A stretch of 17,305 bases of DNA from CAYGWP01 sp964353455 (lineage in GTDB: Bacteria > Planctomycetota > Phycisphaerae > FEN-1346): positions 1 through 17,305 of the forward strand of contig CAYGWP010000301.1 of the NCBI GenBank assembly GCA_964353455.1, written 5' to 3'. The notes beneath the pieces were generated by a model that was not told the DNA's origin, did not search any database, and saw only the letters and a list, made by a program, of their open reading frames with translations. The position numbers were made by a program, and so were the translations under genes. Shown here piece after piece: positions 1 through 7,248 of the stretch; positions within the stretch are counted from its first letter, which is position 1, and each line of letters starts with the position of its first letter.

Positions 1-1806
1 TGGCCGCTGCCGGATGGCCGGGTGCTCTACCAGCGATGGGAGTACGTGGACCGAAGCCAAGTCCATTATCACCACCTCTGGACGACCAATCCCGACGGCA
101 CCGGGCAAATGGTCTATTACGGGAATTTTCACCCCGGCATCGTGATGATCGACGCCAAGCCCATTCCGGGCACCAACAAGGTGGTCGCGATTTTCTCGCC
201 CGGCCACGGACGCAAGGAGCACATGGGACCGGTGACCATCGTCGATCCGGACGCCGGGCCGGACATCCCGTCGATGGCCCGCCAGATCGGCCGCCGCGGG
301 GACTTCCGCGACCCGTACGCGTTCTCCGCGGACTGCTTCCTCGTTGCCGCGCCGGACGGAATCCACCTGCTTGACGGCGCGGGGAACACGCAACTGCTGT
401 GCAGGCCCACCGATGGGCTGGAACTCCACGAGCCGCGCCCCCTGGTCGCCCGACCGCGCGAGCCGATGCCGGCGCCGCGCACCAACCCGGCGAGCGGCAC
501 GGGCCGCATGGTCCTGGCCGATGTGACCTTCGGCCGCAACATGGAGGGCGTGCGGCCAGGCGAAATCCGTAAACTCCTCATCCTCGAAACGCTGCCCATG
601 CCCGTGCATTACTCGGGCGGCATGGAGCCGATCACACGCGGAGGAACGTTCATCCTGGAGCGCATCGTGGGCACGGTTCCGGTCGAACCGGACGGCTCGG
701 CGTACTTCGAGGTGCCGGCCCTGAGGAGCATCTTCTTCGTGGCGATGGATGCCGAGGACCGGGCCGTCAAGCGTATGCAGAGTTTCTGCTCCATCATGCC
801 GGGCGAGACCGTGGGCTGCTTCGGCTGCCACGAGGAACGCAGCCGCCTGGGGCCGACCGGCGCGAACCTGCTGGCCCTTCGCCGCCCGCCCAGCCGCATC
901 GAGCCGGTGGCCGGCGTGCCCGACGTCATCGACTTTCCGCGCGACATCCAGCCGATCCTCGACCGCCACTGCCTGAAGTGCCACGACTACGACAAGCGCG
1001 ACGGCGGCGCGATCCTCTCCGGCGACCGCGGCCCAATGTATTCCCATAGTTACATCACTCTTACCGATAGGAAACAGATTGCCGACGGCCGCAACGCCTT
1101 CGCCAACCGCCCGCCGCGATCCATCGGCGCTTCGGCCAGCCCGCTTATGAAGATGATCGAACCCGGCCATTACGAGGTCAAGGTCACCGAGCAGGAACGC
1201 AAGACGGTCCGCTACTGGATCGAATCGGGGGCGGCATACCCCGGCACGTATGCTGCGGTGGGCAACGGCATGATCGGCCGGTACATCGAGAACAACGTCG
1301 AGCGGAATGATGCGGGCTGGCCGAGCGTGGCTGCCGCCGCCGAGGCCATCCAGCGCCGCTGCGGGCGGTGCCACGCCGGCGCTTCGGTGCTTCCGCTTTC
1401 GCCCTCGCATGATGCGGGCAACCGCTCGCGGCACATCGTGTACAACCTGACGCGGCCCGAGAAGTCGCTGATGCTCCTCGGGCCGCTGGCGCAGGCGGCC
1501 GGCGGCTACGGCACGTGTCAGGCCAAGGCGCAAGTCGGCCCGACCGCCCAGGCGCCGCCGGTCTTTGCGGATGCGAAGGACCCCGACTACCAGAAGATCC
1601 TGGGGATGATCCGCGATGCCAAGAAATGGCTCGACGACGTCAAGCGGTTCGACATGCCGGGCTTCCGCCCGAACGCCGACTACGTCCGCGAGATGAAGAA
1701 GTACGGCGTCCTTCCCATGAACATCGGTCCAAATGATCCTATCGACCCGTACGCAACGGACCAGGCCTACTGGCGGTCCCTGTGGTATCAGCCGGTGGTC
1801 CAATGA
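1..1806 (+). CDS. HzsA-like (hydrazine synthase alpha-like) c-type cytochrome, 5' partial
   Basis: The reading frame is open from base 1, so the true start lies upstream; 601 residues are visible. The first residues (LPDGRVLYQRWEY) align with PDGRILYTRWEY at about residue 286 of the next gene, so roughly 285 N-terminal residues (signal peptide, start of a beta-propeller) are probably missing. Visible order: end of a propeller-like region (PIPGTNKVVAIF), then CFGCH (window residues 273-277), CLKCH (324-328) and CGRCH (454-458), each a c-type heme-binding CxxCH motif. Anammox hydrazine synthase alpha has a propeller, a middle domain and a C-terminal heme domain; the resemblance is to that family, which in non-anammox planctomycetes has no assigned reaction. 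Likely periplasmic electron transfer or redox chemistry. The third CxxCH and the tail after it are absent from the neighbouring paralogue. Its stop overlaps the next start in ATGA. Confidence 0.8.
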   Translation, partial: WPLPDGRVLYQRWEYVDRSQVHYHHLWTTNPDGTGQMVYYGNFHPGIVMIDAKPIPGTNKVVAIFSPGHGRKEHMGPVTIVDPDAGPDIPSMARQIGRRGDFRDPYAFSADCFLVAAPDGIHLLDGAGNTQLLCRPTDGLELHEPRPLVARPREPMPAPRTNPASGTGRMVLADVTFGRNMEGVRPGEIRKLLILETLPMPVHYSGGMEPITRGGTFILERIVGTVPVEPDGSAYFEVPALRSIFFVAMDAEDRAVKRMQSFCSIMPGETVGCFGCHEERSRLGPTGANLLALRRPPSRIEPVAGVPDVIDFPRDIQPILDRHCLKCHDYDKRDGGAILSGDRGPMYSHSYITLTDRKQIADGRNAFANRPPRSIGASASPLMKMIEPGHYEVKVTEQERKTVRYWIESGAAYPGTYAAVGNGMIGRYIENNVERNDAGWPSVAAAAEAIQRRCGRCHAGASVLPLSPSHDAGNRSRHIVYNLTRPEKSLMLLGPLAQAAGGYGTCQAKAQVGPTAQAPPVFADAKDPDYQKILGMIRDAKKWLDDVKRFDMPGFRPNADYVREMKKYGVLPMNIGPNDPIDPYATDQAYWRSLWYQPVVQ

Positions 1807-4298
1807 GCCGCGCCTTGCGCTTTGGGCCGGCCTTTCTTTTCGCCGCGATTCCTGCGCTCCTGGCCGCGCAGGGCAGGGCGGCTGATGCCGATGCGTCTGC
1901 CACGGCGGCCGCCGACACAATCATCACTCAGGACTGGGCGGCGCAGGACGCACTTTACGCCGGCGGCGCACTTCAACCGCCCGTCGTGCGGCGGCCCATC
2001 GATGAACTCGGGCGCGCCGGGCGCGACCTGGCGGCCCGCTTCGAGGACCTGATGCAGTCCTCCGTGCCCGCTAGCGACCCGCGATGGCTCGACCTGTACC
2101 GGACCGCGTGCGACCGCCGCCGCGAGGCCCGCCTCGCGCCGCACCTGGCCGCGCTCCGCCGCGTCGTATTCACGAAGCACTTCGACATGGGCGGATCGCA
2201 CTATGCCTATACCGAGGGGCAGTCGGATGCCCAGGCGGAGCGGCATTTCCAGCCCGGCTCGGCGCTCTGCATCCTCCAGATGGCCGGCCGATACGGCACG
2301 GTGCGCACGCTGATTGACGACCCGAAAGGCGTGATCCGCGACCCGGACGTCTCGTACGACGGCGGGCGCATCCTCTTCGCATGGAAGAAGTCCGACCGCG
2401 AGGACGATTATCACCTCTACGAGATGACCGTGGCCGACGGCCAGGTGCGGCAACTCACGTCCGGCCTGGGTTTCGCGGATTACGAGGGGGCATACCTCCC
2501 CGGCGGCGACATCATCTTCAACTCCACCCGCTGCGTCCAGACCGTCGATTGCTGGTGGACCGAGGTCTCCAACTTCTACACCTGCGACCGAGACGGGCGG
2601 TATCTGCGGCGGCTCGGCTTCGACCAGGTCCACACGAACTTCCCGACCGTCACGCCCGACGGCCGCATCCTCTACACCCGCTGGGAGTACAACGACCGCG
2701 GCCAGATATTTCCGCAGGGCCTGTTCCAGATGTACACGGACGGGACGGCCCAGGCGGCCGTCTATGGCAACAACTCGTGGTTCCCGACGACGATCCTCCA
2801 TGCCCGCGCAATTCCGGGGACAGATAAGATCGTCTCCATCTTCACGGGCCATCACACGCGACAGAACGGGTGGCTGGGCATCCTGGACCTTTCGCGCGGC
2901 CGCGAGGAGGCCGGCGGCGCGCAACTCATCGCACCCGTCCGCCCGACCGAGGCCGTCCGCATCGACAAGTACGGCCAGACGGGCGACCAGTTCCAGTACC
3001 CGTATCCGTTGAGCGAGACGGAATTCCTGGTGACGATGAGGCCGGCGGTGGTCCCGGGGCCCCTGAACCGCCACTTCGCCATCTACTGGGTTGCGGCCGA
3101 CGGGCGGCGGGAACTCCTCGCGCGGGATGCGGGCATCTCGTGCAACCAGCCGATTCCGCTTGCCGCGCGGCCGCCGCCGCCCATAAGACCGAGCATGGTG
3201 GATTATCGAAAATCGACAGGCACGATCTTCATGCAGGATGTCTATGCCGGGCCGGGCCTGGCCGGCGTGCCGCGCGGCACGATCCGCAGCCTGCGCGTGG
3301 TGGCCCTTGAGTACCGCGCGGCCGGCGTCGGCAGCAACCACAACGGAGGACCGGCGGGCGGGGCGCTCATCAGCACCCCGATCTCAATCCAGGGCGCGTG
3401 GGACGTGAAGATCGTCCTCGGCACGGCGCCCGTGTACGAGGACGGCTCGGCCTGCTTCGTCGTTCCCGCGCGGACGCCCGTCTATTTCCAGGCCCTCGAC
3501 GAGAAAGGCCGCGCGGTCCAGACCATGCGCAGTTGGACGACCCTTCAGCCAGGCGAGAACCAGTCGTGCGTGGGCTGCCACGAGACGAGAAACAGCGCCC
3601 CGCCGGTGATGACCGTGACGCAGGCGATGCGCGCGGGGCCGCAGCTGCTTCGGCCCGCGAGCGCTGGGCCTCGCGGCTTCTCGTTCCAGCGGGAAATCCA
3701 GCCAATCCTCGACCGCCATTGCACCCGCTGCCATTACCTGGATGAGCCCGGCCGCATGGTGGACCCCGGCAAGAGCACCGCCACCGCCGTCGCCCCGGTT
3801 CCGGCCGTCGCCGCGTCCGCGCCGCCGGCAGCCGACGTCAAGCCGTCCTTCAGCCTCGCGGGCGCGCCTGGGGCGTGGAGCCCGGCGTACCGAGCGCTGG
3901 CGAACCGCAGGGTGTCCGACTGGGTCAACCCGCAGTCAGAGCCGAGTATGCTGCCGCCGTACTCGGCGGGGGCTGTCAAGAGTAAACTTATCTCCATCCT
4001 TGATGAGGGACACTACGGCGCGAAACTGCCTGCGGAGGAACTCGACCGCATCGCCATGTGGATCGATCTGGGTGTCCCGTGCTTCGGCGACTACGCGGAG
4101 GGCTTACAGGGGGAGGGCCTCGCAAAATATCGGCACTTTCTCCAGAAGCGCAGGCGCTGGCAGGCCCAGGAAGACGAGAACATCTCCGAGTACATCCGGC
4201 ATCTCGATGAAAGCCGTGAATCCATCATTGGCGACCAGAGACAGACAACGAAAGGAGCCTCGCATGGGAATCCAGGTCACGACGACGTTCACGATTGA
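1803..4298 (+). CDS. HzsA-like c-type cytochrome with N-terminal signal peptide, second paralogue
   Basis: 831 residues from ATG 1803. I chose this start because it forms an ATGA overlap with the preceding stop and opens directly with a signal peptide (MSRALRF, hydrophobic stretch to LLAAQGRA, cleavage near residue 26); a longer in-frame start at 1782 would put seven extra residues before it. Residues about 170-450 look like a TolB/propeller-type region (DVSYDGGRILFAWKKSD, TPDGRILYTRWEYNDRGQ, AIPGTDKIVSIFTGHHTR). Two c-type heme motifs follow: CVGCH at 589-593 and CTRCH at 640-644, matching the two-heme layout of anammox hydrazine synthase alpha. An Ala/Pro-rich linker (about 655-680) follows the second motif. 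It is a tandem paralogue of the upstream gene and probably an exported partner or isoenzyme. Family membership is fairly sure; hydrazine synthesis is not implied, as no beta or gamma subunit is visible here. Confidence 0.82.
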   Translation: MSRALRFGPAFLFAAIPALLAAQGRAADADASATAAADTIITQDWAAQDALYAGGALQPPVVRRPIDELGRAGRDLAARFEDLMQSSVPASDPRWLDLYRTACDRRREARLAPHLAALRRVVFTKHFDMGGSHYAYTEGQSDAQAERHFQPGSALCILQMAGRYGTVRTLIDDPKGVIRDPDVSYDGGRILFAWKKSDREDDYHLYEMTVADGQVRQLTSGLGFADYEGAYLPGGDIIFNSTRCVQTVDCWWTEVSNFYTCDRDGRYLRRLGFDQVHTNFPTVTPDGRILYTRWEYNDRGQIFPQGLFQMYTDGTAQAAVYGNNSWFPTTILHARAIPGTDKIVSIFTGHHTRQNGWLGILDLSRGREEAGGAQLIAPVRPTEAVRIDKYGQTGDQFQYPYPLSETEFLVTMRPAVVPGPLNRHFAIYWVAADGRRELLARDAGISCNQPIPLAARPPPPIRPSMVDYRKSTGTIFMQDVYAGPGLAGVPRGTIRSLRVVALEYRAAGVGSNHNGGPAGGALISTPISIQGAWDVKIVLGTAPVYEDGSACFVVPARTPVYFQALDEKGRAVQTMRSWTTLQPGENQSCVGCHETRNSAPPVMTVTQAMRAGPQLLRPASAGPRGFSFQREIQPILDRHCTRCHYLDEPGRMVDPGKSTATAVAPVPAVAASAPPAADVKPSFSLAGAPGAWSPAYRALANRRVSDWVNPQSEPSMLPPYSAGAVKSKLISILDEGHYGAKLPAEELDRIAMWIDLGVPCFGDYAEGLQGEGLAKYRHFLQKRRRWQAQEDENISEYIRHLDESRESIIGDQRQTTKGASHGNPGHDDVHD
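4251..4257 (+). promoter_or_regulatory. Shine-Dalgarno site for the YbjQ-like gene
   Basis: AAAGGAG lies six bases before ATG 4264. It sits inside the coding end of the preceding cytochrome gene and fixes the start of the small YbjQ-like protein. It is a clearer site than those seen at the ATGA junctions in this window. Confidence 0.75.
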
Positions 4299-4608
4299 GG
4301 GCTGTCGCATTAGGGAGTACAAGGGCCTCGTGCGCGGGATCATCGTGCGGTCGCCGACCATCGCACAGGGGATCCTGGGCGGCCTCAAGAACATCATCGG
4401 CGGGAAGATCGGCGCCTATACCGAGATGTGCGAGCAGACCCGCCAGCAGGCGTTTGACCTTCTGCTCCGGCATGCCGCGGAACTTGGCGCCAATGCCGTC
4501 ATCGGCCTGCGGTATGACGCCTCGGATGTGGCCAACGGCGCCACTGAAGTGCTCTGCTACGGCACGGCCGTGGTCATCGAGCCGTGCCAGCCAGGTCAGA
4601 TGGGCTAG
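4264..4608 (+). CDS. YbjQ / UPF0145 family protein
   Basis: 114 residues, near the usual length of about 105 for the family. The sequence has the family hallmarks: TTFTIEGCRIREYKGLVRGI near the N-terminus, a glycine-rich ILGGLKNIIGGKIGAYTEM segment at about 38-56, and a C-terminal LGANAVIGLRYDAS followed by EVLCYGTAVVI. Members form small beta-rich oligomers; they are often annotated as heavy-metal-binding, but the role is not established. The ATG is set by the AAAGGAG site just upstream. The gene overlaps the preceding cytochrome gene by 35 bp in another frame, suggesting co-transcription and possibly coupled translation. Its stop TAG falls in the CTAG shared with the converging gene. Family assignment is secure; a functional link to the cytochromes is only suggested by position. 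Confidence 0.9.
   Translation: MGIQVTTTFTIEGCRIREYKGLVRGIIVRSPTIAQGILGGLKNIIGGKIGAYTEMCEQTRQQAFDLLLRHAAELGANAVIGLRYDASDVANGATEVLCYGTAVVIEPCQPGQMG
4605..4608. other. CTAG palindrome giving the stop codons of two converging genes
   Basis: The plus-strand gene ends with TAG at 4606-4608 and the minus-strand gene ends with TAG on the complement of 4605-4607. The genes therefore overlap by four bases and have no space for an intergenic terminator. Confidence 0.9.
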
Positions 4609-5750
4609 ACCCTGCGCGACTCGGGGCAGGCGGTGGCCTCGACCTCAAACAGAAGGTTGTCGCGGCAAACGTCGCCCTGGACCGAGATGCACGGCCAGCC
4701 CAGGTCCTTCCAGCCGTCGAGGAACACCTTCTCGACCTCCGGAGTCTTGGAGTAAGCAAGCGCCTGGACCACGTCGGCGTCCTTGCATCCGGCGTGCCGG
4801 AAGGCCGCCCGGACGTTCTCGATCGTCATGTGAATCTGGCCGCGCGAATCGCCCATGTGGGCCGTGTGGCCGGCGGTGTCGATGGCCGCCGTCCCCGAGA
4901 CATAGACGGTGTGGCCGGCCGGCGTGCTGGCGCGTGCCGCGCGCGAGAACGCCGAGCCGTAATGGAACGGCGACCTCTGGTTCCCCGCATCATGGAAGTA
5001 TTCGATGGAGGCCCGCTTGCCGACGACGGCGATGACATCAAGTGCGCATGCGGCCGGCCCCGCGGGTCCGACGCCGATGCCCGTGCTCGCCGGGAGGCGG
5101 CTGCCGCCCAGGTTGCCGTCCAGCAGGCCGCGCTCCGTGAAGAAGCCGTTCCGGACGCGGTTGAACTCGTCATACCAGGGGAGGATGTCGCCGAGCCATA
5201 GCCAGGTGCGTGCGACGGAGTGCATGTCGCCGCCGGCGGTGGCCAGGGCGTCCTCGGCTTTCTCGAAGATCGCGCGGGCCTGCGCCGGCTTCGCCCCGGC
5301 GTCCGGCGCAACGAGGCCCGAGAGGGCAACGTAGTCGAGTCCGGCGACGGTGGCGATGCGGCCCACGGACTTCTTGCCGAGGCGCACGATCCTGCCCGGC
5401 TCGGCCGAGCAGACGGCGTGGACCTGGACGCCCATGATCTCGCCGCAGGGGCCTTGCGGCACGGCCAGCATGATCGGCGGAACCCCGTCGTCGAGCGAGC
5501 CGTACGCCTCGCGGCGCGCGGCCAGCACCGTCTCGACCGCCGAGGTCGTGGCGAAGATGCGCTCGTGGAGGAGCCGTGCGCCGCGGGCCTTGAGGACGTC
5601 AGCAACGGCCTTGAGGAGCCGAGAGGCCTGCTGCGGGACCGGCCGCGACTGGCGAGGCACCGCCGTCAGGAAAACCTCGGCTGCATCCTTCGATTCCAGT
5701 ACCTGTTCGCTGACCAGGATGGCTGGTCTCCTCTCACCGTGCAGCCGCAA
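4605..5750 (-). CDS. Chorismatase-like tandem Rid-fold (YjgF/RidA superfamily) protein
   Basis: 381 residues from a TTG start. Two Rid-type halves are visible: a degenerate one at about 60-205 (GLDYVALSGLV, then TWLWLGDILPWYDEFNRVRN) and a canonical one at about 240-375 (GHTVYVSGTAAID, MTIENVRAAFRHAGCKDADV, FEVEATA). The tandem layout, the LPASTGIG segment (219-226), FSRA (268-271) and the acidic FEVEA near the C-terminus resemble chorismatases of the FkbO/Hyg5/XanB2 type, which hydrolyse chorismate to dihydroxycyclohexadiene or hydroxybenzoate products. A plain RidA deaminase would be about 130 residues, so simple RidA is unlikely. The start is uncertain: TTG 5750 has a purine-rich stretch right against it, while the best Shine-Dalgarno sequence (AGGAGA, near 5727-5732) precedes an in-frame ATC at 5720. 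Cytoplasmic; no signal peptide seen. Substrate unproven. Confidence 0.75.
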   Translation of the reverse strand: MRLHGERRPAILVSEQVLESKDAAEVFLTAVPRQSRPVPQQASRLLKAVADVLKARGARLLHERIFATTSAVETVLAARREAYGSLDDGVPPIMLAVPQGPCGEIMGVQVHAVCSAEPGRIVRLGKKSVGRIATVAGLDYVALSGLVAPDAGAKPAQARAIFEKAEDALATAGGDMHSVARTWLWLGDILPWYDEFNRVRNGFFTERGLLDGNLGGSRLPASTGIGVGPAGPAACALDVIAVVGKRASIEYFHDAGNQRSPFHYGSAFSRAARASTPAGHTVYVSGTAAIDTAGHTAHMGDSRGQIHMTIENVRAAFRHAGCKDADVVQALAYSKTPEVEKVFLDGWKDLGWPCISVQGDVCRDNLLFEVEATACPESRRV

Positions 5751-5785
5751 CCTCCACCTCGGAGTGCGGCTGACCGGTTCGTACC

Positions 5786-5791
5786 ATTAAA
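5786..5791 (-). promoter_or_regulatory. Possible -10 element for the chorismatase-like gene
   Basis: On the minus strand the sequence reads TTTAAT, five of six matches to TATAAT, about 35 bases before the TTG start. Only a poor -35 (TTACCT, 16-base spacing) is present, and that hexamer lies against the palindrome at 5813-5837. Weak evidence. Confidence 0.3.
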
Positions 5792-5812
5792 CTCAATCCG
5801 CGGGCAAAGGTA

Positions 5813-5837
5813 ACGCGGGAATATGTTATTCCCGCGT
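5813..5837. repeat. Perfect 25-bp palindrome, 11-bp arms, 3-bp loop
   Basis: ACGCGGGAATA (5813-5823) and TATTCCCGCGT (5827-5837) are exact reverse complements separated by TGT. It lies between the tRNA-Asp gene and the chorismatase-like gene, just upstream of the latter's candidate promoter. It could be an operator for a dimeric regulator, or a structured RNA/terminator stem. No convincing T-run follows on either strand. Confidence 0.65.
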
Positions 5838-5841
5838 GCTT

Positions 5842-5861
5842 CCACGCCCACGATGGCGTGG
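5842..5861. repeat. Second small inverted repeat, 7-bp arms
   Basis: CCACGCC (5842-5848) and GGCGTGG (5855-5861) are exact reverse complements with a six-base loop, four bases from the neighbouring palindrome. Seen directly; function unknown. The whole 186-base stretch 5751-5936 holds no credible gene. Confidence 0.5.
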
Positions 5862-5895
5862 GGCTGATTGCCGGTCCGCAGACATGAATGAGAAG

Positions 5896-5923
5896 GCCGC
5901 CGGAATCCGGGATTCCCGGCGGC
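5896..5923 (-). terminator. Probable intrinsic terminator of tRNA-Asp
   Basis: GCCGCCGGAAT (5896-5906) pairs with ATTCCCGGCGGC (5912-5923), leaving a single bulged C and a five-base loop. It lies about 13 bases beyond the tRNA 3' end. On the minus strand it is followed by CTTCTCATTCAT, which is T-rich but has no clean T-run, so the terminator call is moderate. Confidence 0.45.
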
Positions 5924-5936
5924 TCAACAATCTGGT

Positions 5937-6014
5937 TGGCGAGGGCGACGGGGCTCGAACCCGCAACCTTCGGATCGACAATCCGATGCTCTAACCAAGT
6001 TGAGCTACGCCCCC
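5937..6014 (-). tRNA. tRNA-Asp (anticodon GTC), CCA encoded
   Basis: The minus strand folds into a full cloverleaf: acceptor GGGGGCG / CGCCCTC with one G-U pair, D stem GCTC/GAGC, anticodon stem TCGGA/TCCGA with loop TTGTCGA (anticodon GTC), T stem GCGGG/CCCGT with loop TTCGAGC. The mature body is 75 bases (5940-6014). The discriminator is G, as expected for aspartate, and CCA is encoded at 5937-5939. It has a promoter at 6028-6058 and a hairpin terminator candidate at 5896-5923, so it is an independent unit between two protein genes on the same strand. Confidence 0.96.
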
Positions 6015-6027
6015 GCGCCTTAGACGG

Positions 6028-6058
6028 ATTATTTTCGCCGACACGCGCGATTTGTCAA
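6028..6058 (-). promoter_or_regulatory. Sigma-70-type promoter of tRNA-Asp
   Basis: On the minus strand a perfect TTGACA (6053-6058) is followed after 19 bases by AATAAT (6028-6033), five of six matches to TATAAT. The predicted transcription start falls about seven bases before the tRNA, giving a very short leader. The patch is AT-rich compared with its surroundings. The spacer is slightly longer than the usual 17 bases. Confidence 0.7.
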
Positions 6059-6090
6059 GGAAATTGGCCCGATCGCGCCGCGCAGGCACG

Positions 6091-6112
6091 GGGGCGACCG
6101 CCTGGCCGCCCC
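6091..6112. other. GC-rich hairpin after the VWA/toroid operon
   Basis: GGGGCGACC pairs with GGCCGCCCC with one mismatch and a four-base loop. It lies about 30 bases beyond the toroid gene stop, in the 127-base gap 6015-6141 before the tRNA promoter. It could mark the operon's end, but no T-run follows on the minus strand. Confidence 0.3.
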
Positions 6113-6141
6113 TGCGATTGATTCCCGATTGTCGCGCCGAA

Positions 6142-7248
6142 TCACCGCTGGTAGATCGGCAACTGCCGGTACGGAACGCTCATCGCCAGGACGGCCATGG
6201 CCGTGGTGTAGTAGTAGCCGCCTTCGCCTTCATTCTCGCCGGTGAGCGGCCAGCGGCCTTCCCTATCCTGGGCCTTGAGCATGATGTCATACATGCGTGC
6301 GGCCCAGCGGTCCCAGTAGTCGTCGCCGAGTTGGAACATGCCCTGCGAGCAGTAGTACATTGAGTACGAGAAGTGCTCGCCGTCGCCGACGCGCTGGGGC
6401 AGGTGCTTGAGGACCCACTCGCCGCCCATCAAGGCGTAGCGGTCGCGGTGGCGGCCCGTCAGTTCAAGGCAGAGGAGTGCCGTGCCCGTGCGGCCCCAGC
6501 CTGGGCGCTGGCCTGGCTGATAGCAGAATCCGCCCTCGGAGCGGTCGTGGCACCGCATGACGTAGGCGATGCCGCGATCTATGGCCTCCTTCGGGACGGC
6601 GGCGCCGTTGTTGCGTGCGGAGCGCAGGGCCATGATGGCCCAGCCGGTGCAGGAGATATCGCTGTCGCGGCTGTCGCACTGATATCGCCATCCGCCTTCG
6701 GCCGTGGGGTCCTTCGGCATTTTCTGTGCCGCCAGGATGACCCGCAGCGCCCGCGCCAGGGCCGTATCGATCCGCCGCTGGCGCTTCGGGTCCACCATTC
6801 CGGAGACCTCGGAGAGCATCAAGGTCGAGATGTTATGGCTATACATCGGTCCATGTCCGTCGTTGCCGCGGACGAGCATGCCGTTGGACTGCTGCGAGTC
6901 GAGGATGAAGTCGATGCCGCGGTTGAGGTTGTCTCCGTACGGCCCGACGGCGGGGGTGTGGCCCTTAGCCAGGAAGGCCATGAGGCACAGCGAGGTGATG
7001 CCCGTTACGTTCCGCATGCTGCCGTCGCGCGACCACGCGCCGCTCTTCTGCTGTTCCTTGGCAAGGAAGGCGAGGGCCTTGTCGAGCGACTGGTCGAGCG
7101 CCTCCTGGAACTTGGCCAGTGCCCCCGAGGCCTGGTCGGCCCGGGCCTTCGCCGGGACAGCCGCTATCAGGACGGCGGCCGCCGTCGCCGCGAGCATCGC
7201 CCGCACGGCGTGCCGTCGGAATCGCGCAAGGGTCTTAAAGGTGATCAT
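6142..7248 (-). CDS. Secreted prenyltransferase/squalene oxidase repeat (alpha/alpha-toroid) protein
   Basis: 368 residues. A basic N-terminus (MITFKTLARFRRH) and a hydrophobic stretch at about 16-33 followed by AKARA form a signal peptide cleaved near residue 37. The rest carries repeated helical-toroid motifs of the terpene-cyclase/prenyltransferase superfamily: GAWSRDG...TGITSLCLMAF (70-92), GGWRYQCDSRDSDISCTGWAIMAL (185-208), GGFCYQPGQRPGWGRTGTALLCLEL (239-263) and GRWPLTGENEGEGGYYYTTAMAVLAM (331-356). I see no DxDD acid motif of squalene-hopene cyclases, and the protein is far shorter than a true cyclase, so a binding or structural role outside the cytoplasm is more likely. ATG 7248 overlaps the preceding stop (ATGA), with GAGGG six bases upstream. 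It is the last gene of the VWA operon. Confidence 0.85.
   Translation of the reverse strand: MITFKTLARFRRHAVRAMLAATAAAVLIAAVPAKARADQASGALAKFQEALDQSLDKALAFLAKEQQKSGAWSRDGSMRNVTGITSLCLMAFLAKGHTPAVGPYGDNLNRGIDFILDSQQSNGMLVRGNDGHGPMYSHNISTLMLSEVSGMVDPKRQRRIDTALARALRVILAAQKMPKDPTAEGGWRYQCDSRDSDISCTGWAIMALRSARNNGAAVPKEAIDRGIAYVMRCHDRSEGGFCYQPGQRPGWGRTGTALLCLELTGRHRDRYALMGGEWVLKHLPQRVGDGEHFSYSMYYCSQGMFQLGDDYWDRWAARMYDIMLKAQDREGRWPLTGENEGEGGYYYTTAMAVLAMSVPYRQLPIYQR

Noticed and set aside
1033..1075. Slightly AT-richer patch in the first cytochrome
   Set aside because: The reading frame is continuous and codon use returns at once; it is too short to argue for transfer or insertion.
1..4298. Evidence for an anammox organism
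   Set aside because: HzsA-like proteins occur in planctomycetes outside anammox, and no hydrazine synthase beta/gamma or hydrazine dehydrogenase gene is in the window.
5888..6121. Small plus-strand frame across the tRNA
   Set aside because: It is antisense to tRNA-Asp and its promoter; the peptide LARATGLEPATFGSTI-type reading is a common tRNA-overlap artefact.
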